The notes: generated by a model not told the origin, from the sequence alone. 64,000 nt of DNA from Ancistrus triradiatus (GCA_025084515.1 JAJAGP010001329.1:124001-188000); one strand, 5' to 3'. Positions 11,998 through 24,632 are shown, counted from the stretch's first letter. Made by a program: numbers and translations.

Positions 11998-12744
11998 TGG
12001 AAGGAGGTTCAGGCGTTAGCATTAATCCGGGCTCAGTGAGAGCAGGACCTCTGCAAACATCTTCCACAGTCAGAGCTTTAGCCGACACCCAAGCCTGAGA
12101 GAAAGTCCAGAATCTCCACATTAGCTCCCCACGATTCTGCGACTCGAGCCGTAAGCTTTTTTTTTTCGCAAAATGGGGGGTGCAAACAAACCATAACCCC
12201 TTCTGCAGCCCGGCCTGTGCCAACACACTTAGCGTCAGTCAATAGCCACCCCCAAAAATCTAACCCACTCTATTAACCAATTCCAAACTCTGGTCCCAAC
12301 TGAGAGTCATGAAATCAGAGGGATTTGGAAACAGCAAGAGGACTAGGAGGAGGCTCTGGGAGACGCTGTAGCACTTTAAAATTCTGACTCCAAAGCAATG
12401 GAGCGCCTCAAAAAAAACCTTTAATCTATAACCCACTTTACATATTAGTAAAGGCCAAGTTCAGGTGATTTTATACACAGCTTGGTATCAGAGAGCCAAA
12501 AGCCTGGCCTGTCAACACCAAACAAACTGCAATGTAAAGCAAATAATTAAAAATAAAGTTAGATTCGATACTTAAGAACGTCACCTCATTTATGTCATCA
12601 ATGGTAAAAAGACTTGCCGATGTAAATACTGAGCCCTAAAAGGCCTACGAGTTTTACGCACGAAAACCGCATGAGATTCTTACCCTAGTGGAACCTTCAA
12701 ATCAAGTGCTCTAGGTTTTTTGTCTAAACTCTCTGACATCTCCC
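11523..12744. other. Gene-free sequence with (TG)n
   Basis: A (TG)n tract spans 11932-11997. The rest is unique DNA with no gene or assignable repeat. Confidence 0.5.
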
Positions 12745-13112
12745 TGTCTGCTTTTGCTTTCTTTAATTTCTCTCTTAATGCATCAGAGATTTCGCCGTGT
12801 CTTTTTCACATCGTCAACTTATAAAAACAAAAACACGAGTGAAGATGAGTGCAGGAAGCTCTAGTTTGTGTTTTAGATAAATAATCAGACGCTTCCATCC
12901 AGTCCCTGAGAGCTTTATCTCCATCATTCTCCAGCCTTTCAGTTCTATTCCACCAGATCCTTTCTTTAATATCCATGTTTTCAGAGGCAGCCTGTTGCTC
13001 GACGACCGCCTGACTTTAAGGCAGAAATTAGAACAGGCTCCGATTAAACATTTTACGCGGCGTCGCAGTCCGTCAGTTTCAGACTCGGAAGGACGTAGCT
13101 AATATACGTGTG
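12745..13112 (+). repeat. Direct duplicate, copy A (partner 41650-42040)
   Basis: Near-identical long words shared with 41650-42040 include cgccgtgtctttttcacatc, ggaagctctagtttgt, ttctccagcctttcagttct, atatccatgttttcagaggc and agcctgttgct. It is in the same orientation and shows no terminal repeats or coding frame. It is either a dispersed repeat or a duplicated non-coding block. Confidence 0.7.
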
Positions 13113-14164
13113 TGTGAGAAGGCCTTAAGGGTTAATACTCGCCACTGACTGAGGCTCATCATTCCCTCTCATATCAGCATAAAACAGATGAGGTGACAAA
13201 CATTAAAAGTGTTGATGAACATTAAGTGTCTAACCTGTAATATTTAAAGATGTAATCAAGTTGTTAATCAAGAGCCAGAAATTGAGTGAGACGGAGAAAC
13301 TCAGAAATGAAATTAGTCTGAGAACGGAGAGCTGCAGAAGTCACGGCTCATTTCAGACGTTTCTTAATGAAAACCCTCCTCCTTCCTGCTGATGAGAAAA
13401 GGTTAAACATCAGGAGTTACACTTTCAGCACCATTCAGGAGCATTCTCACTTTTTTCATCACAATTCATTTTTGATTAAAGGCTTGTCATTGAAATCAAA
13501 GCTCATTATGGTGTGCAGCTATAAACGAGTGTCTCCACACTGTTCCAGCACGGGATAAACAATGTTTTACACCACAGCACACAGCACGGCCTTGATGTGA
13601 ACCGACAATATCAGCAACATCAGATTAGTCTAGTCACTTTTACTTTTGCAACCCAAAGTGCGGGCATATTTAACTAAACTATTAAAAAGACTCATTTACT
13701 CAAATACAATTCTAAACAATGAGTCATTGAAAAATAAAACGTCAAAACAGTTCAGCAGAAATATTGCGATTAATACAAATTCTAGGCTTTTATTTTGGAA
13801 CACATTTTATTGTTAGCATTAAGGCTGTACATTAAGATCTAGCCTGTGCTAACAATGCTCTTTAGTAGAGTGCAGATGGAGTCGATGATTTCACATGAAT
13901 AAACTTTAATTTGTATGATTATTACTACTATTACAAAGCTCACTACTACTAATATCACAAATACTACTACCACCATTACCAGCACTACATCTACTACTCC
14001 AAAACTACACTACTATTCACACTAATAATACAAATATTACCAATACTGTTTCTGTTATTATACTAAAACTACTACAATTATGCCATTACTGATAATACTA
14101 CTATTATTAAATACTACAACTACTATCATTACCAATACTGCTACTACTACTGTTAAGCCATTCC
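13113..14164. other. Gene-free sequence ending in ACT-rich tract
   Basis: The stretch 13113-13900 is unique. The stretch 13915-14155 is an imperfect (ACT/TAC)n-rich low-complexity tract like the one at 29-31 kb. Confidence 0.55.
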
Positions 14165-14738
14165 ACCAAATGGGACATTTCTGTCCCCAGGACATTACAT
14201 GTACAGATAATTAACTGTAAATAATTTTATTATTAAGCAAAGTGCCCTGCACACTCATGCAATTGTAAATTTAAGGTACGTCAATAAAAATATCATTTAA
14301 CAACATATCTGTTAGCTGTCTCTGGTCTCAAACGTTACACTTTACAACGAAATATGATTAAAATCCTTGTTTGTGTTGTCTCACTCCATATCCCATCTAT
14401 GCCTTAAAAACTTTACTTTTAAAATACCTTTTTCAGTCATGTCCCAGGTTTTCTCAGTCCTGTTGCCCAAACATATTCCCACTTCTGAAAATTAGAGAAC
14501 ACACCCAGTCAAATGACCAACATGAAGCTGTATGATCTGGATCTTCTGAAGATCATGGGAAGATCAAAAGAAAGATCTCATTTTTTCCTGTATATTTGAT
14601 GACGTAACTATGACTGAGAAGGTTAAATTTAATGTCCTGTTACCAAAGTTATTTTTATACATTTTTGTTTATTGTAAAAACACACATTTTTGGTAAATCA
14701 TTAGAACGTGCTCAGTGTCCTAGTGTTATTTGTATGGA
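14165..14738 (+). repeat. Long dispersed repeat, inverted copy B
   Basis: Inverted relative of 10930-11522. It carries tggatcttctgaagatcatg, which is a near-palindrome, and ggtaaatcattagaacgtgc followed by tcagtgtccta. About 2.6 kb separates the two copies. Confidence 0.65.
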
Positions 14739-16124
14739 TGCCATTGGGTTGCTATTTTTATATTTCATAATTCTGTGCTCGTATAAAGAGGAACATGGAA
14801 AATTAAAGCATGTTATATTTTACATTTCATGAACTGACTATGACTTTTAGGAAACAAATCATACATCCACTTTTTCCTTAGTTTTAGTCATTGCCAGGTC
14901 CCTGGGTGCAGAAAACGCGCCCGGTGGAGGTCCACTAACTGACCCACTGAGCACATGTAAGCTCAGAGATGACCAGTTTGTGCTGCTCGGATTAATATTA
15001 GGGACAGGAATGACTTTGGTGCACTACGAGGGAACCTGTGCATGCACATTGAAGTTTGTTATATGCATATCTTTATAAATAAAGCCAGTGGATTTTAAAA
15101 CCAGTGACACAAGCTGATCCACAGGACGCCACTGAACTCCACGTCAATAAACTCGATATTCATGCGTTTGGTATTAAAATGGCATTACTACATTTTATTT
15201 GTTCCACTTTGCGCCTGTGTTGGACATCTGAACCGTCAGATCATGACTATCGGCTCATTTGGCTGGACCAGAGCATTGCTAAATAATGCAGCACTATTAG
15301 AAGGGCTCGAATAGTATTTACATGGCAATGTTACTCTAATCAGGTGAGGAGCAAAATCCATTCCTCTGGCCTAGAACTGATCACAAAGGGCACGAGATCA
15401 AATATGTAGACCTAAATACGTTTTCTTTCCAGATAGAAATGACTCGAGTGGAAGGATGGAAAGAGATGAGAGGCAGGCGAGGGAGGGAGAGGGGAGGTGA
15501 GCGAGCGATGAAAGAAGGACGAGGCTGAAATGAAGGCGAGTCCATGGAGATTGCGCCGTCTATCTGGCCGTAGCCCCGGGCCGGCGGAGGAGTAAAGTTG
15601 CTAATGATCTCATCGACGTCAAATCTCTGCGATGTCAAGCAGCACGGAGCTCCATCAGGGAAATGAGACACTGGACGCCGTATGTCCTGAGGTCCGCCGG
15701 CTGTCCAAAGTTACTCCGCAGCCAGCCGGGTGGCCAGATTAAACGAGAAACGGAACAGATTCTCCCAGGATGTGCAGAGCTGGGCTGGGCTGTAGCACAC
15801 GCTCAGGCCTACATAGTGCAGTCATAACTAATGAACCGCATGATAATGACTAACACAAGCACAAGCAGCGAGAGAGGGAACACAAACCCATGGAAATGTT
15901 TAGACTGTGGAGAGCCACACTGTGGTAAAGCATCTCATTACAGTACTAGTTCAATACACAGCAATGAGGCAAATCATGTCGACCCCTTACTGATGAATCA
16001 TCCAGTTACAGCAGGACAGCTGGGATATAATACACGGTAAATGAGCAGTCTGTTCTCATAGTGGACGTGTTAGGTGTGTTTTATCATCTGTATAAAAAAT
16101 CAGACACAGTGTGAAAGGGTCTAT
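14739..16124. other. Gene-free unique sequence
   Basis: No exon or repeat recognised. The stretch 15440-15790 is GC-richer and unique (ccccgggccggcggaggag) and is a candidate conserved element. Confidence 0.35.
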
Positions 16125-16660
16125 AGATTGTTGTGCTGGTATGAGTGGATCAGACACAGCAGTGCTGCTGGAGTTTTAAACACCTCAGTGTCAGTGCTGG
16201 ACTGAACATGGTCCACCTACCAAAAATATACAGCCACCAGCATCCTGAGAGCACTGATGAAGGATTAGAGGATGATGAACACAAACTGTGCAGCAACAGA
16301 TGTGACTAATAGAGTGAATACAGTGTTTAAAACTCCAGCAGCACTGCTGTGTCTGAGTCACTCATACCCACACAACACGCACGAACAACAAACCCACCAC
16401 CCCCACATCAGTGTCAGTTCAGGACTGAGAATGATCCTCCATCCAAATAGTACCTTATCCGTGCCGGTCCTGTGGTGGTCCTGACCATCAAAGGGACGAC
16501 ACAAAGGATGTATAGAAACAGATGGACTACAGACAGTAATTATAGAACTACAAAGTGCAAATATATGGACCCGAAACAAGGAGTAATACAGTATAATGTT
16601 AATAAATGCAAGTGTATTTTTAAACCTGAATTTAAAAGGCTGATACTGTTTATATAAGTC
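16125..16660 (+). mobile_element. Fold-back DNA transposon, non-autonomous (copy 1)
   Basis: Arms at 16133-16183 and 16323-16373 are inverted copies (4 mismatches in 51) around a 139-base spacer. The arm core is cagcagtgctgctggagttt. The downstream part carries ggtcctgaccatcaaaggg and cagatggactacagacagta. The family recurs at 19925 and 38335. No transposase is encoded. Confidence 0.75.
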
Positions 16661-17924
16661 TGGGGTTTTGGCTCAAATAAAACACTGTGCAGAATTAAAA
16701 GGACTAAAGATTTAAAGACTTACTGTGAAACTTTATACGAGTGGAATTTGGGAAACAAGAAGAACCTGATTTTTAAGACTTGTTTTAGGGGAAACATTTT
16801 TCAGCTGCAAAATATTTACAGACATGAGCATGTGCAGCTGTTTGTTTTTCTGACGATTAAGGAGATTTATGGGGATTTGTACAGATTAACAGCGTAAGAC
16901 TGACGGACGTGTGCGGTATCAACGTCCTGTACGTGAAAACAAAAGCATTTATGCCAAGATTGAGCTGAAGATTTGAAAAGTGAAGAGCAGAGAAATCTGC
17001 TTCAAAAGTAGAGCCAAACTCCATTAGAAGAATCCTAACTACTAACAGGGAAAGGGCTCGACTCATTTCTAAGGATGATCATTTAAGAAATAAGAGGAGC
17101 TGCAGAGCTGAGAGCCGGCAGCTCTTTCCATATCCATTTCATTAAAGGTGAATTTATTTCGCATCCTCTTCGCCGGCCTGTTGGCTTCCCCTCTTTGCAT
17201 CCTAAACAGATTTCCAGCATTCACATCAAGGCCCATATTTATTCACATAGGCTACAAAAGCATAAAAATTCCCCTCTCCTCGGCTTGGAAATATATAAAT
17301 AAACAAACGTGCAGTAATGAGGTTAACTATTTAGGATTTTGAGAGGCTCGCCGCTTCTTTCGGAGGGTCCGGGTCCATATTAATGAGAGCAGATCTAATG
17401 CTATTGCACTACTTGGCGAGTGTGTCCAATACTTTTAAAGCACAGCGTTAATGGAGAGGCTGATTTCGACATCAAACAGAACCCGCTAGGTCGCCTTCTC
17501 CATGCTTTCAGGGTTTTGAAAGTTCTGACGGCGGTGTCTCGGCTCAGACCTGCTCTGTAGATTGGAATAATTATTCTCAGAAGGGGTGCGTAGGAACCAT
17601 AGCCTGCCAGTGTGGGACTGATGACGCCTAAATGAGGCTTATTTATTAAATAACACCGTGCGGACGGAAATAAACATCCGGCGTGGATGAAAGTCATCAG
17701 GGGCGTGCGACGCTAATTATTTTGACTGATAACCTGTCCCTCGCATTCTCACGCACATCCCATTCACAGGAAAGAAAGTCTATTAGGTGTCTTATTAGCC
17801 ATCCATCCATGAAGGGAGGAACTGATTTCTGTAAGCAGGCCACGAAGGAAATGCAAACTCCTCGCCTGTGCCACCAAACCGGAGACCTTTGTGACTTTGA
17901 AACAGGAGATGTCAGAACCAGAGG
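16661..17924. other. Gene-free unique sequence
   Basis: No exon. The stretch 17040-17400 and around 17480-17700 are unique with mixed GC, resembling conserved non-coding DNA in texture only. Confidence 0.35.
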
Positions 17925-18650
17925 TGGGTAGTACGCTACCTGTACTCCATTACATTTACGTAAGTAACTTTTTGAATAAATGGTACTTTTATGAGTAACC
18001 AGGGGACTTAATTGAGCTCTTACTCGAGTACACTTGAGAGATATAAAATGCACTCACTCCATTCCATTCCTCTACGTTCCTTCCGTTACATTTCTAAATG
18101 AATTTAAATTATTTAGAGTGATTAACTGAACGTGTTTTAGACAACTCCATTCACCAATCAAACACAGAAGTACACTGGCAAAACAAATAATGCACCCAAA
18201 TGCGCTGTCTAAGGCAGATATATAAACGATTACAGGTGTGGCTCCCTCTCAGAGTTTGTCAGCTGGGAAAAATGTCACGTGCAATCTGTCACCAAGAGGT
18301 ACACTACCCAAAAGTAGCCTCTGAGAGCCTTATTATAGGGCAGCGCCATAGGGGAAGCACTTTTACACCCTCTTGTGGCAAGACCCAGTGTCTAATCAGA
18401 CCACACCTGTAATCATTTACATACCTGCCTGAGACAGAACTGCTTGAGTTTTGCAGAAATCCCACGTTTCTATCTGGGTGCGTTACTTTTTGTTAGTATT
18501 TGATTTTGTGTTTGTTTGTGATACCTAAATAATTACCTGATAAACACCTGATTTAGAAGTTCTGTTCTGATTATTAAATAAGATCTGATCAAGTTACTCA
18601 CTACTTGAATAGTCATTTTACTAGACTCTTTCTTACCCTTACTCGGTTAA
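17925..18650. repeat. 'Acttgagtaaa' fish repeat split by a nested element
   Basis: The left half (17925-18120) has gaggtgggtagtacgctacc and tacatttacgtaagtaact. The right half (18590-18650) has the complementary style of ending (ctacttgaatagtcatttta, ccttactcggtta). A separate element (18170-18495) interrupts it. A relative lies at 20585-21030. Confidence 0.6.
18170..18495. mobile_element. Non-autonomous Tc1-like fold-back element
   Basis: It has inverted arms: aaacgattacaggtgtgg near 18224 against ccacacctgtaatcatttac near 18402. Ends are of the style gcacccaaatg / atctgggtgcgtt. The middle (cttttacaccctcttgtggc) matches the element at 34686-35425, which carries transposase remnants. Confidence 0.6.
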
Positions 18651-18721
18651 TAATCTAAATGTTTTTGATGTTGCCATAAATCATAAAGTCTCATTGTCTC
18701 CCTTTAGAAAATCAAAACATA

Positions 18722-18990
18722 GTTGCTAGGGTGGAGCGGCAGCAATTCGCTAGCCTATCGCCTCAGTGACCCAGGTTCGGGTCCCAGTGGTGCCTTCTGG
18801 TCATGTCTAAAGCAGGGGAGGCCGGACTGTGGCCGACCCGGTGATGGACTGGCATCCTCTAACTCTTATGCCTGCGCTGTGTGCTCTCCTGGATAGGCGT
18901 CGGAACCCCGTCCCCCTTAGGGCTCTTCCCAGGAAAAAGCAGGGTTACAGCAGGGGGCGACGGGTGGAAATCTAAACACGTTCCCCAGTG
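18722..18990 (+). mobile_element. SINE-like fish repeat fragment
   Basis: A tRNA-like head (cgcctcagtgacccaggttc, gggtcccagtgg) is followed by ggtgatggactggcatcc and tcctggataggcgtcgga, and then aaaagcagggttacagcagg. It is the same superfamily as the copy at 7553. Confidence 0.6.
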
Positions 18991-19924
18991 GAATTTGTAC
19001 ATTTGATTGTATAACCTTGAGTTAAATGAATATTAAATAAAGCATTTAGGTCACTACATAAATGTGTAACTTTAGGAAATTTCCAGTGACATTGTGACAG
19101 CAAATTATTATAAAATACTCACCACCTTTATTCCATTTATGACTTATTAGAGATAAATACATTAAACCCAGATGCTCTATACATAGACTAGACCTCTTTC
19201 TTCTGATATTTCTCAGAAGCAGGACTTCATACGCTACAAAGGAACGAACTGTCCTGTGAGCCACTTATCCATCTTCCCTTTAAATAAAACCCCAATGTCC
19301 ACCTGCTTCTCCAGCGCCCACGCTCAGCTCTCTGGTCCTCCACAGACTCAGAGCCCCAGGCGCCGGAGGGGTGAGCCGAGCCTCGGCGGATAAGCAGCCC
19401 CTCCCTAGACGGTGCTCATCAAGCCGCCCCTTACAACAGATCAATCTTCTCCTGACACCTCATTTAGACTGAATTAATTTGGAATTAGAGCCCATTACGC
19501 CAATTGGCAGCCGCCGATATTCCCAGAACGCCGTCCGCAATCCCCTCTCAGCGAGCGAGGCGCCTTCTCAATCGACTAGATAAGGTCTTTTATTTTGCTA
19601 AGCACTAACTCAGGGCTGAGCAAACCATTTGATTAGCAAGTCATCATTAATGGGCAGCGGGGGCACACAGTGCAACTTCTGATTGTGGTGTTTTAACAAC
19701 AGCGGTGAAGTGTACACACACACACACGCACACACGCACACACGCACACAAAGTGTTGTGCAGAAGAGAAATACATACAGGGTTTATATTTTTAAATTGA
19801 TTTCACTGACTAATGCAAAACGCTATATATTTTATATTACTGTGTAAATGTTTTAGGCATTCTATATTTTTAGTTTATGTTCTGCTTATTCTTTGGTTAA
19901 GGTTTAATGGTCACTGCACATTGT
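18991..19924. other. Gene-free sequence with candidate non-coding element
   Basis: The stretch 19270-19660 is unique and mixed GC, with homeodomain cores (gaattaatttgg, cccattacgcc, ttgattagcaag, catcattaatggg). A (CA/CG)n tract lies at 19713-19750. Confidence 0.4.
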
Positions 19925-20415
19925 AGTTCTATAATTACAGCCAAAAATATCCAGCCACCAGCATCCTGAGAGCACCGATGAAGGATTAGAGGATGACCGT
20001 CTCTGACTTCACATCTACAAAGTGGAGCAATAATGTAGATGTGATTAATAGAGTGAACACAGTGTTTAAAATCTCCAGCAGCACTGCTGTGTCTGATCCA
20101 GTCGTACTAGTGTACACACTAACACACCACCACCACATCAGTGTGACTACAGTGCTGAGAATGATCCACCACCCTGTAGTACCTGATCTGTGCCGGTCCT
20201 GTGGGGGTCCTGACCATTAGAGAACGGAGTAAAGGGGACGAACAAAGGTTGTAGAGAAACAGATGGACTACAGTCTGTAATTGTAGAACTACAAAGTGCA
20301 GCTATATGGAGATGCATGGTAAGTGGACCTGATAAAACAAGGAGGTGTACGTAATAAAGCATTCAGTGAGTGTCACTGGATAAAGGCATCTGCTCCGTCT
20401 TGAAGTTGTAAATGT
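19925..20415 (+). mobile_element. Fold-back transposon family, copy 2, with SINE-like tail
   Basis: Shares ccagccaccagcatcctgag, ccagcagcactgctgtgtct and ggtcctgaccattagag with the copy at 16125. The end (ggataaaggcatctgctccg, tgtaaatgtaatta) resembles an L2/SINE tail rather than this family's normal end, suggesting a chimera or an insertion. Confidence 0.65.
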
Positions 20416-20584
20416 AATTAATTGTGTGTCTTTTTGTATTCCTTCGCTGATTGCAATCTGCATTAGTCACAGCGAGGGTAAGCACTAATAATGATTTGTA
20501 ATTAAGCATTATTTTGTTTTGTCTCTATTGCATGATTATATGACAACTCCAAAAACTTCTACTTTGTAAAAATGCAATTCACAG

Positions 20585-21030
20585 GACCTATAAAATATCT
20601 CCAGCATACAGTACAAAGTAATCTATTACAAGTAATGTAATGCATTACAGTTTGAGCGATAAAAAAGGTTACTTGTGTTTGTTGTTTCTGAAAGAAAATG
20701 ACAAATGACTCCTCATTCAATTACAAATTGTTCGAAGCATTTACAACAAACCTTCTCTATGATGTAGCTTATCTGTGATTGAAGACGATTCAGTGCTTTG
20801 AAACCACGCTCTTTGGTGACATCTGCTGGCCAAATTTGTGCAACTGCCTCGGGAAAACCCGAAAAACTCGGTTTGAATTTGGCATGTTCTTTTTTTAAAA
20901 AAAGCATTCTTGGCTGTTATCCTTGTGCTTTCTAGTTGGATTAATAAGAGTTTCAGGAAGGCATGTAAGGTAATGTGTAATGGGATTACTTTGTCTAGTT
21001 ACATTTTGAAAAACGCAAGTAGTAATTGTA
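20585..21030. repeat. Dispersed repeat related to 17925-18650
   Basis: Contains tctattacaagtaatgtaat, cagtttgagcgataaaaaag and ttctagtta/ctagttacattttgaaaa words of a common fish repeat. There is no coding capacity. Confidence 0.5.
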
Positions 21031-21344
21031 CTTTTCTTAGTAACTACTCCAAGAGAAGGGTCTTGTACAAATCTTTGGCACCCTTAATGAAAGCATCTGG
21101 TCCAAATTCTATAAATACACTTAAATATAACCCAGTTTTGCAAACTTTTTTTTTTTTAAGTAAACTTTTGGTTTACCAGGAGACAAAACATTTGCATAAG
21201 AACGTATATTATAATTAAAAACATCAGGTTGCTCTTAATGGCGAAGCTTAATTTCTGAGTTGATCCACATACGATTAATCCACAATAAAGAACAGACTGA
21301 AACTGAACTTCAGTAAACGAAAGATTTTAGCAAATTTAGAAGCA
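21031..21344. other. Gene-free sequence
   Basis: AT-rich with a poly-T stretch near 21150; nothing assignable. Confidence 0.3.
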
Positions 21345-21735
21345 TACACTCACCAGCCATTTTATTAGGTACTAGTTGAGATTCAGACCAGGCAACGTTT
21401 TTCAATCTTCTATGGTCCAGGTTTGGTGAGTCCGTGTGAAATGTAGCCTCAGTTTCCTGTTCTTAGCTGACAGGAGTAGCAATTGGTGTGGTCTTCTGCT
21501 GCTGTAGCCCATCTGCTTCAAGGATTGATGTGTTATTTGTTCAGAGATGATCCATACCTCGTTTGTAACGAGTGGTTATTTGAGTTACTGTTTCCTTTCT
21601 ATCAACTTTGGAGAAAATGGAAGGAATACACACAGACCATTTCATTGCAGTTGCTGGTGTGTGGAGTGCAGAATCTAATACGGAATTCACTGGGCACTGG
21701 CGGGATGGGATGCCAGACCTTCACTAGTTGACCTT
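21345..21735 (-). pseudogene. Tc1-like transposon fossil (family of 63490)
   Basis: Starts with the terminal sequence cactcaccagccattttatt. Read in reverse, it contains ccttgaagcagatgggctac and agctaagaacaggaaactga, both present in the fossils at 53690 and 63490. The transposase frame is destroyed. Confidence 0.65.
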
Positions 21736-22604
21736 CACTAGCATCCCCAGCCACGGGTTTGAACCCAGGTTCACATGGACTCCCGTCTACAGCAGCTAGC
21801 TTTTACCCCCAAGCCATGGAAACACAGGCCGGTTCTTAAAACGGTTCCCTGGTTCCCTAAAGATCATGACAGTAGAAAAGAAGATGGCCCTTGATCCATG
21901 TTTGGATTGGTGTGTGCACAAACGGCTTTGGATAAAAGTGTTTGCTAGATGACGAATCGTTAAATCTACCTGTTATGTGAGTGAGTATGAAGAGCGCATG
22001 AATAAACACGCAGAACCCGGATCAGAACAGAGTCTCCAGGCTGCTGAAAGTAAATATTAACCCTGACACCACGGCGTGAGCTTCCTCCCAAACTCACCGG
22101 GACAAAAGCAAAGCAGAGCTGAAGCGAGCAGGGCCACGCTGACATGTTCCTTCGACACCATCTCAAATTCTCAAAGAGGGACGCGGTGAGCCTCTGGTCC
22201 TGACGGCTTGCCCTTTCACACCCACACTACACACCATCGCACGTCCACGGAAAGTCCTCTAAAGCGACTTAACACACCACAGAGTCGCCAGAGAAGTCAG
22301 ACTGAACCTCCTATAACCTCACATGCACTACGGTTTGTATAAAAAGCTACTGCACCATCAACAAACAGCGAAACATCAGGAAACAGCTGCTTATGAAGTA
22401 AGCAATTTAAAAAAAATTAAAAGACTGAAGCTTTTTTTTTCTACAAGTGCAAATGAAATCTATTACAAATATATCCCCAAAAAGCTGCTGTTAATTTCCC
22501 CTATAGGTTATTGTACATCTTGACTAATGACTTGTATGAAAGTATGTTGTAGAATTGTTTTATTACAATTTTCTTTAAAACAGCTTAGAAACCAAACATA
22601 AGTC
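21736..22604. other. Gene-free sequence with SINE scraps
   Basis: A tRNA-like B box in reverse (gggtttgaacccagg) lies near 21757. An L2/SINE-like tail (ggctttggataaaagtgttt) lies at about 21924. The rest is unique with no exon. Confidence 0.4.
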
Positions 22605-22895
22605 TGAGTGTTGAGTCTCTACTGTGCGAATCCAAGTCCAAGTCTGAGTCGATCGTCTAGTGTGCGAGTCTGAGTCGAGCCTCGAGTCTGTACCGTGCAG
22701 GTCTAAGTAGAGTTTCTGCTGAGCGAGTCGAGCCTTGAGTATCTTGGGCACAAGTAAGAGCCTAGTCTCGAGTCTCTACTTTACAAATCCAGGCTGAATC
22801 TCTAGCATGCGAGTCCAAGTGGAGTCTGTCCTGAGACTACAAGTTGAGTCCAAGTCGAGTGTTTGGTGTGAGAGTCCAAGTTGACTCGAGCCATG
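22605..22895. repeat. Degenerate 'gagtccaagtc' satellite, second cluster
   Basis: Same words as 1535-2726 (gcgaatccaagtccaagtc, gagtcgagcctcgagtctg), 20 kb away. It is smaller and more decayed. Confidence 0.65.
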
Positions 22896-23580
22896 CATGT
22901 TGGCGCTGATGCGTTTCTGAAGCTCTGGAAGCTCTCATTAAAGGCTTTATATGAGTGAACTGAATACAATCTAACAGTCATAATGCTCAGACTTTCTCAG
23001 CTGCTGCATTTGCCAGGCATTAGGAGGAATTCTGCATGCTTTAAGTCAGGCTTAATAGAAAGTGTTCACATCATAACTGAATTACAGCGTTTGTTAGTCT
23101 CAAACCCTTTAAAAGCCAAACTGCAGCACTAGTCTATTTATTATAATCAGGCCTCGGAGGAATGTTTCGGGGGTTTGTGAAATCTTCGAGGATTTCCACT
23201 GAATCCTTTAATGTCTGGTAGTGAAGTAGTTCTGTATCACAGAGCGTCGGTGAGAATGGAGAAAGCGAAGTTCATCGCTGGTATTTAATGCGTGGGCGTG
23301 ACATTTACAGCACGGCCTCGATAATGGAGTCGACACACACTCCGTCGGTTTAGGGTTTAAAGGATGTACATGAGGAATTTACAGGGGCGGCACAGAGTAA
23401 AGGACATGGCCGTGAGGTTCCCTTTGATGTGGAGTTCGTCCATCTTCATTGATTCAGCGCTTTTTCCAGCGCACACAGTGACCCTTTACACATCCAGCAC
23501 ACATCATCTACATGCATGCTAATCTATCTATGCTAATGCTAATCTTGAGGAGTAAAAATGGGCAGAGGATCTTAACAAGT
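22896..23580. other. Gene-free unique sequence
   Basis: No repeat or exon seen; mixed GC, with no strong motif beyond scattered ATTA cores. Confidence 0.3.
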
Positions 23581-23589
23581 TTATCAACA

Positions 23590-24632
23590 AATGTGTGAAA
23601 AAATGATTGAAATGTTTAAAAACAATGTTCTTCAAAGAAAGAGTAGAAGGGTTTTCCATGTTTTTCCCTCTACAGAGCATAATATCATTAAACCATTCAG
23701 AATCTGGAGGAATTTCCTAAAAATCCTAAACTGAAGAGGGGTGATCCCTCAGACGGCACTGCATCAAGAACCGTCATTCATCAATAGCTGATAGAACCAC
23801 ATGGACAAGGGATTCCTTTATCAAACCTTTACCAAGCTCTACAATACAGAGTTACATTCACAGATACCACTTAAAACGTTACTGTGCTAAAAAGAAGCCT
23901 TATGTTATAACCATGTCCAGAAGGGGCGTCGAGGATAATTTTGGGCTTGGAAATCAGGCCAATCAGTATTCTATATCTTTTTTTGGATGGAATCAAAGAC
24001 TACAAGGACCATTCAGACTGTTATCAGGCTCTGGCATGGTATGGGGTCGGGTCAGGGCCCTTGGTAAAGGTCATTTACACTTCTGTGATGCAGCATTAAC
24101 GCAGATGTGTATACAGAGTTTAGAGCAACATAAGCTGCCTTCAAGACGACTTCTTTTCCAGGGATGTCGGTGTATTTTTCAACAAGACAATGAAAAAAAC
24201 AAAACCACATGCTGCACACATCACAAAGACCCGACTGTGGAAGAAGAGGGTACGGGTACTGGACTGGCCCGCCTGCAGTCCTGACCAGTCCCCAATAGAG
24301 ATTGTGTGGAGGACTTAGGAACAGAAAATGTGACGTGTTTACAGGAAGAATGAAACAAAAGACGACCTGAAACTAAATCACTTGGTTTCCTTTGTGCAAA
24401 AACGTCTTTTAAGTGCTTTGAGAAGGAACGCTTTAGCATCCCAGGTCTGAAATCCAGGAATGAGTGTTTATTAACAAACAAAATGAAGTTGTCCAGACAA
24501 AACATGAAGTATCTCAGGTTCATACTGTCTGCAATAAAATAAAACCCAGAAGTAAATGTAAACAATACTGTGTTTTTTTTATTTGCATTTTCCATACTGT
24601 ACCAACTTTTTCTGATTTGGGGCTGTAATATC
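23590..24632 (+). pseudogene. Tc1/mariner-superfamily transposon, inactivated
   Basis: Transposase remnants run from MSRRGVEDNFGLG through GMVWGRVRALGKGHLHFCDA and CIFQQDNEKN (the QDN acidic motif) to a frame-broken SPD..PIE region near 24285. The 3' end ttctgatttggggctgtaat is the typical inverted terminus of a widespread fish family. The matching 5' terminus is not present, so the copy is 5'-truncated. The family is possibly ISRm11-type (recalled, not tested). Confidence 0.75.
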
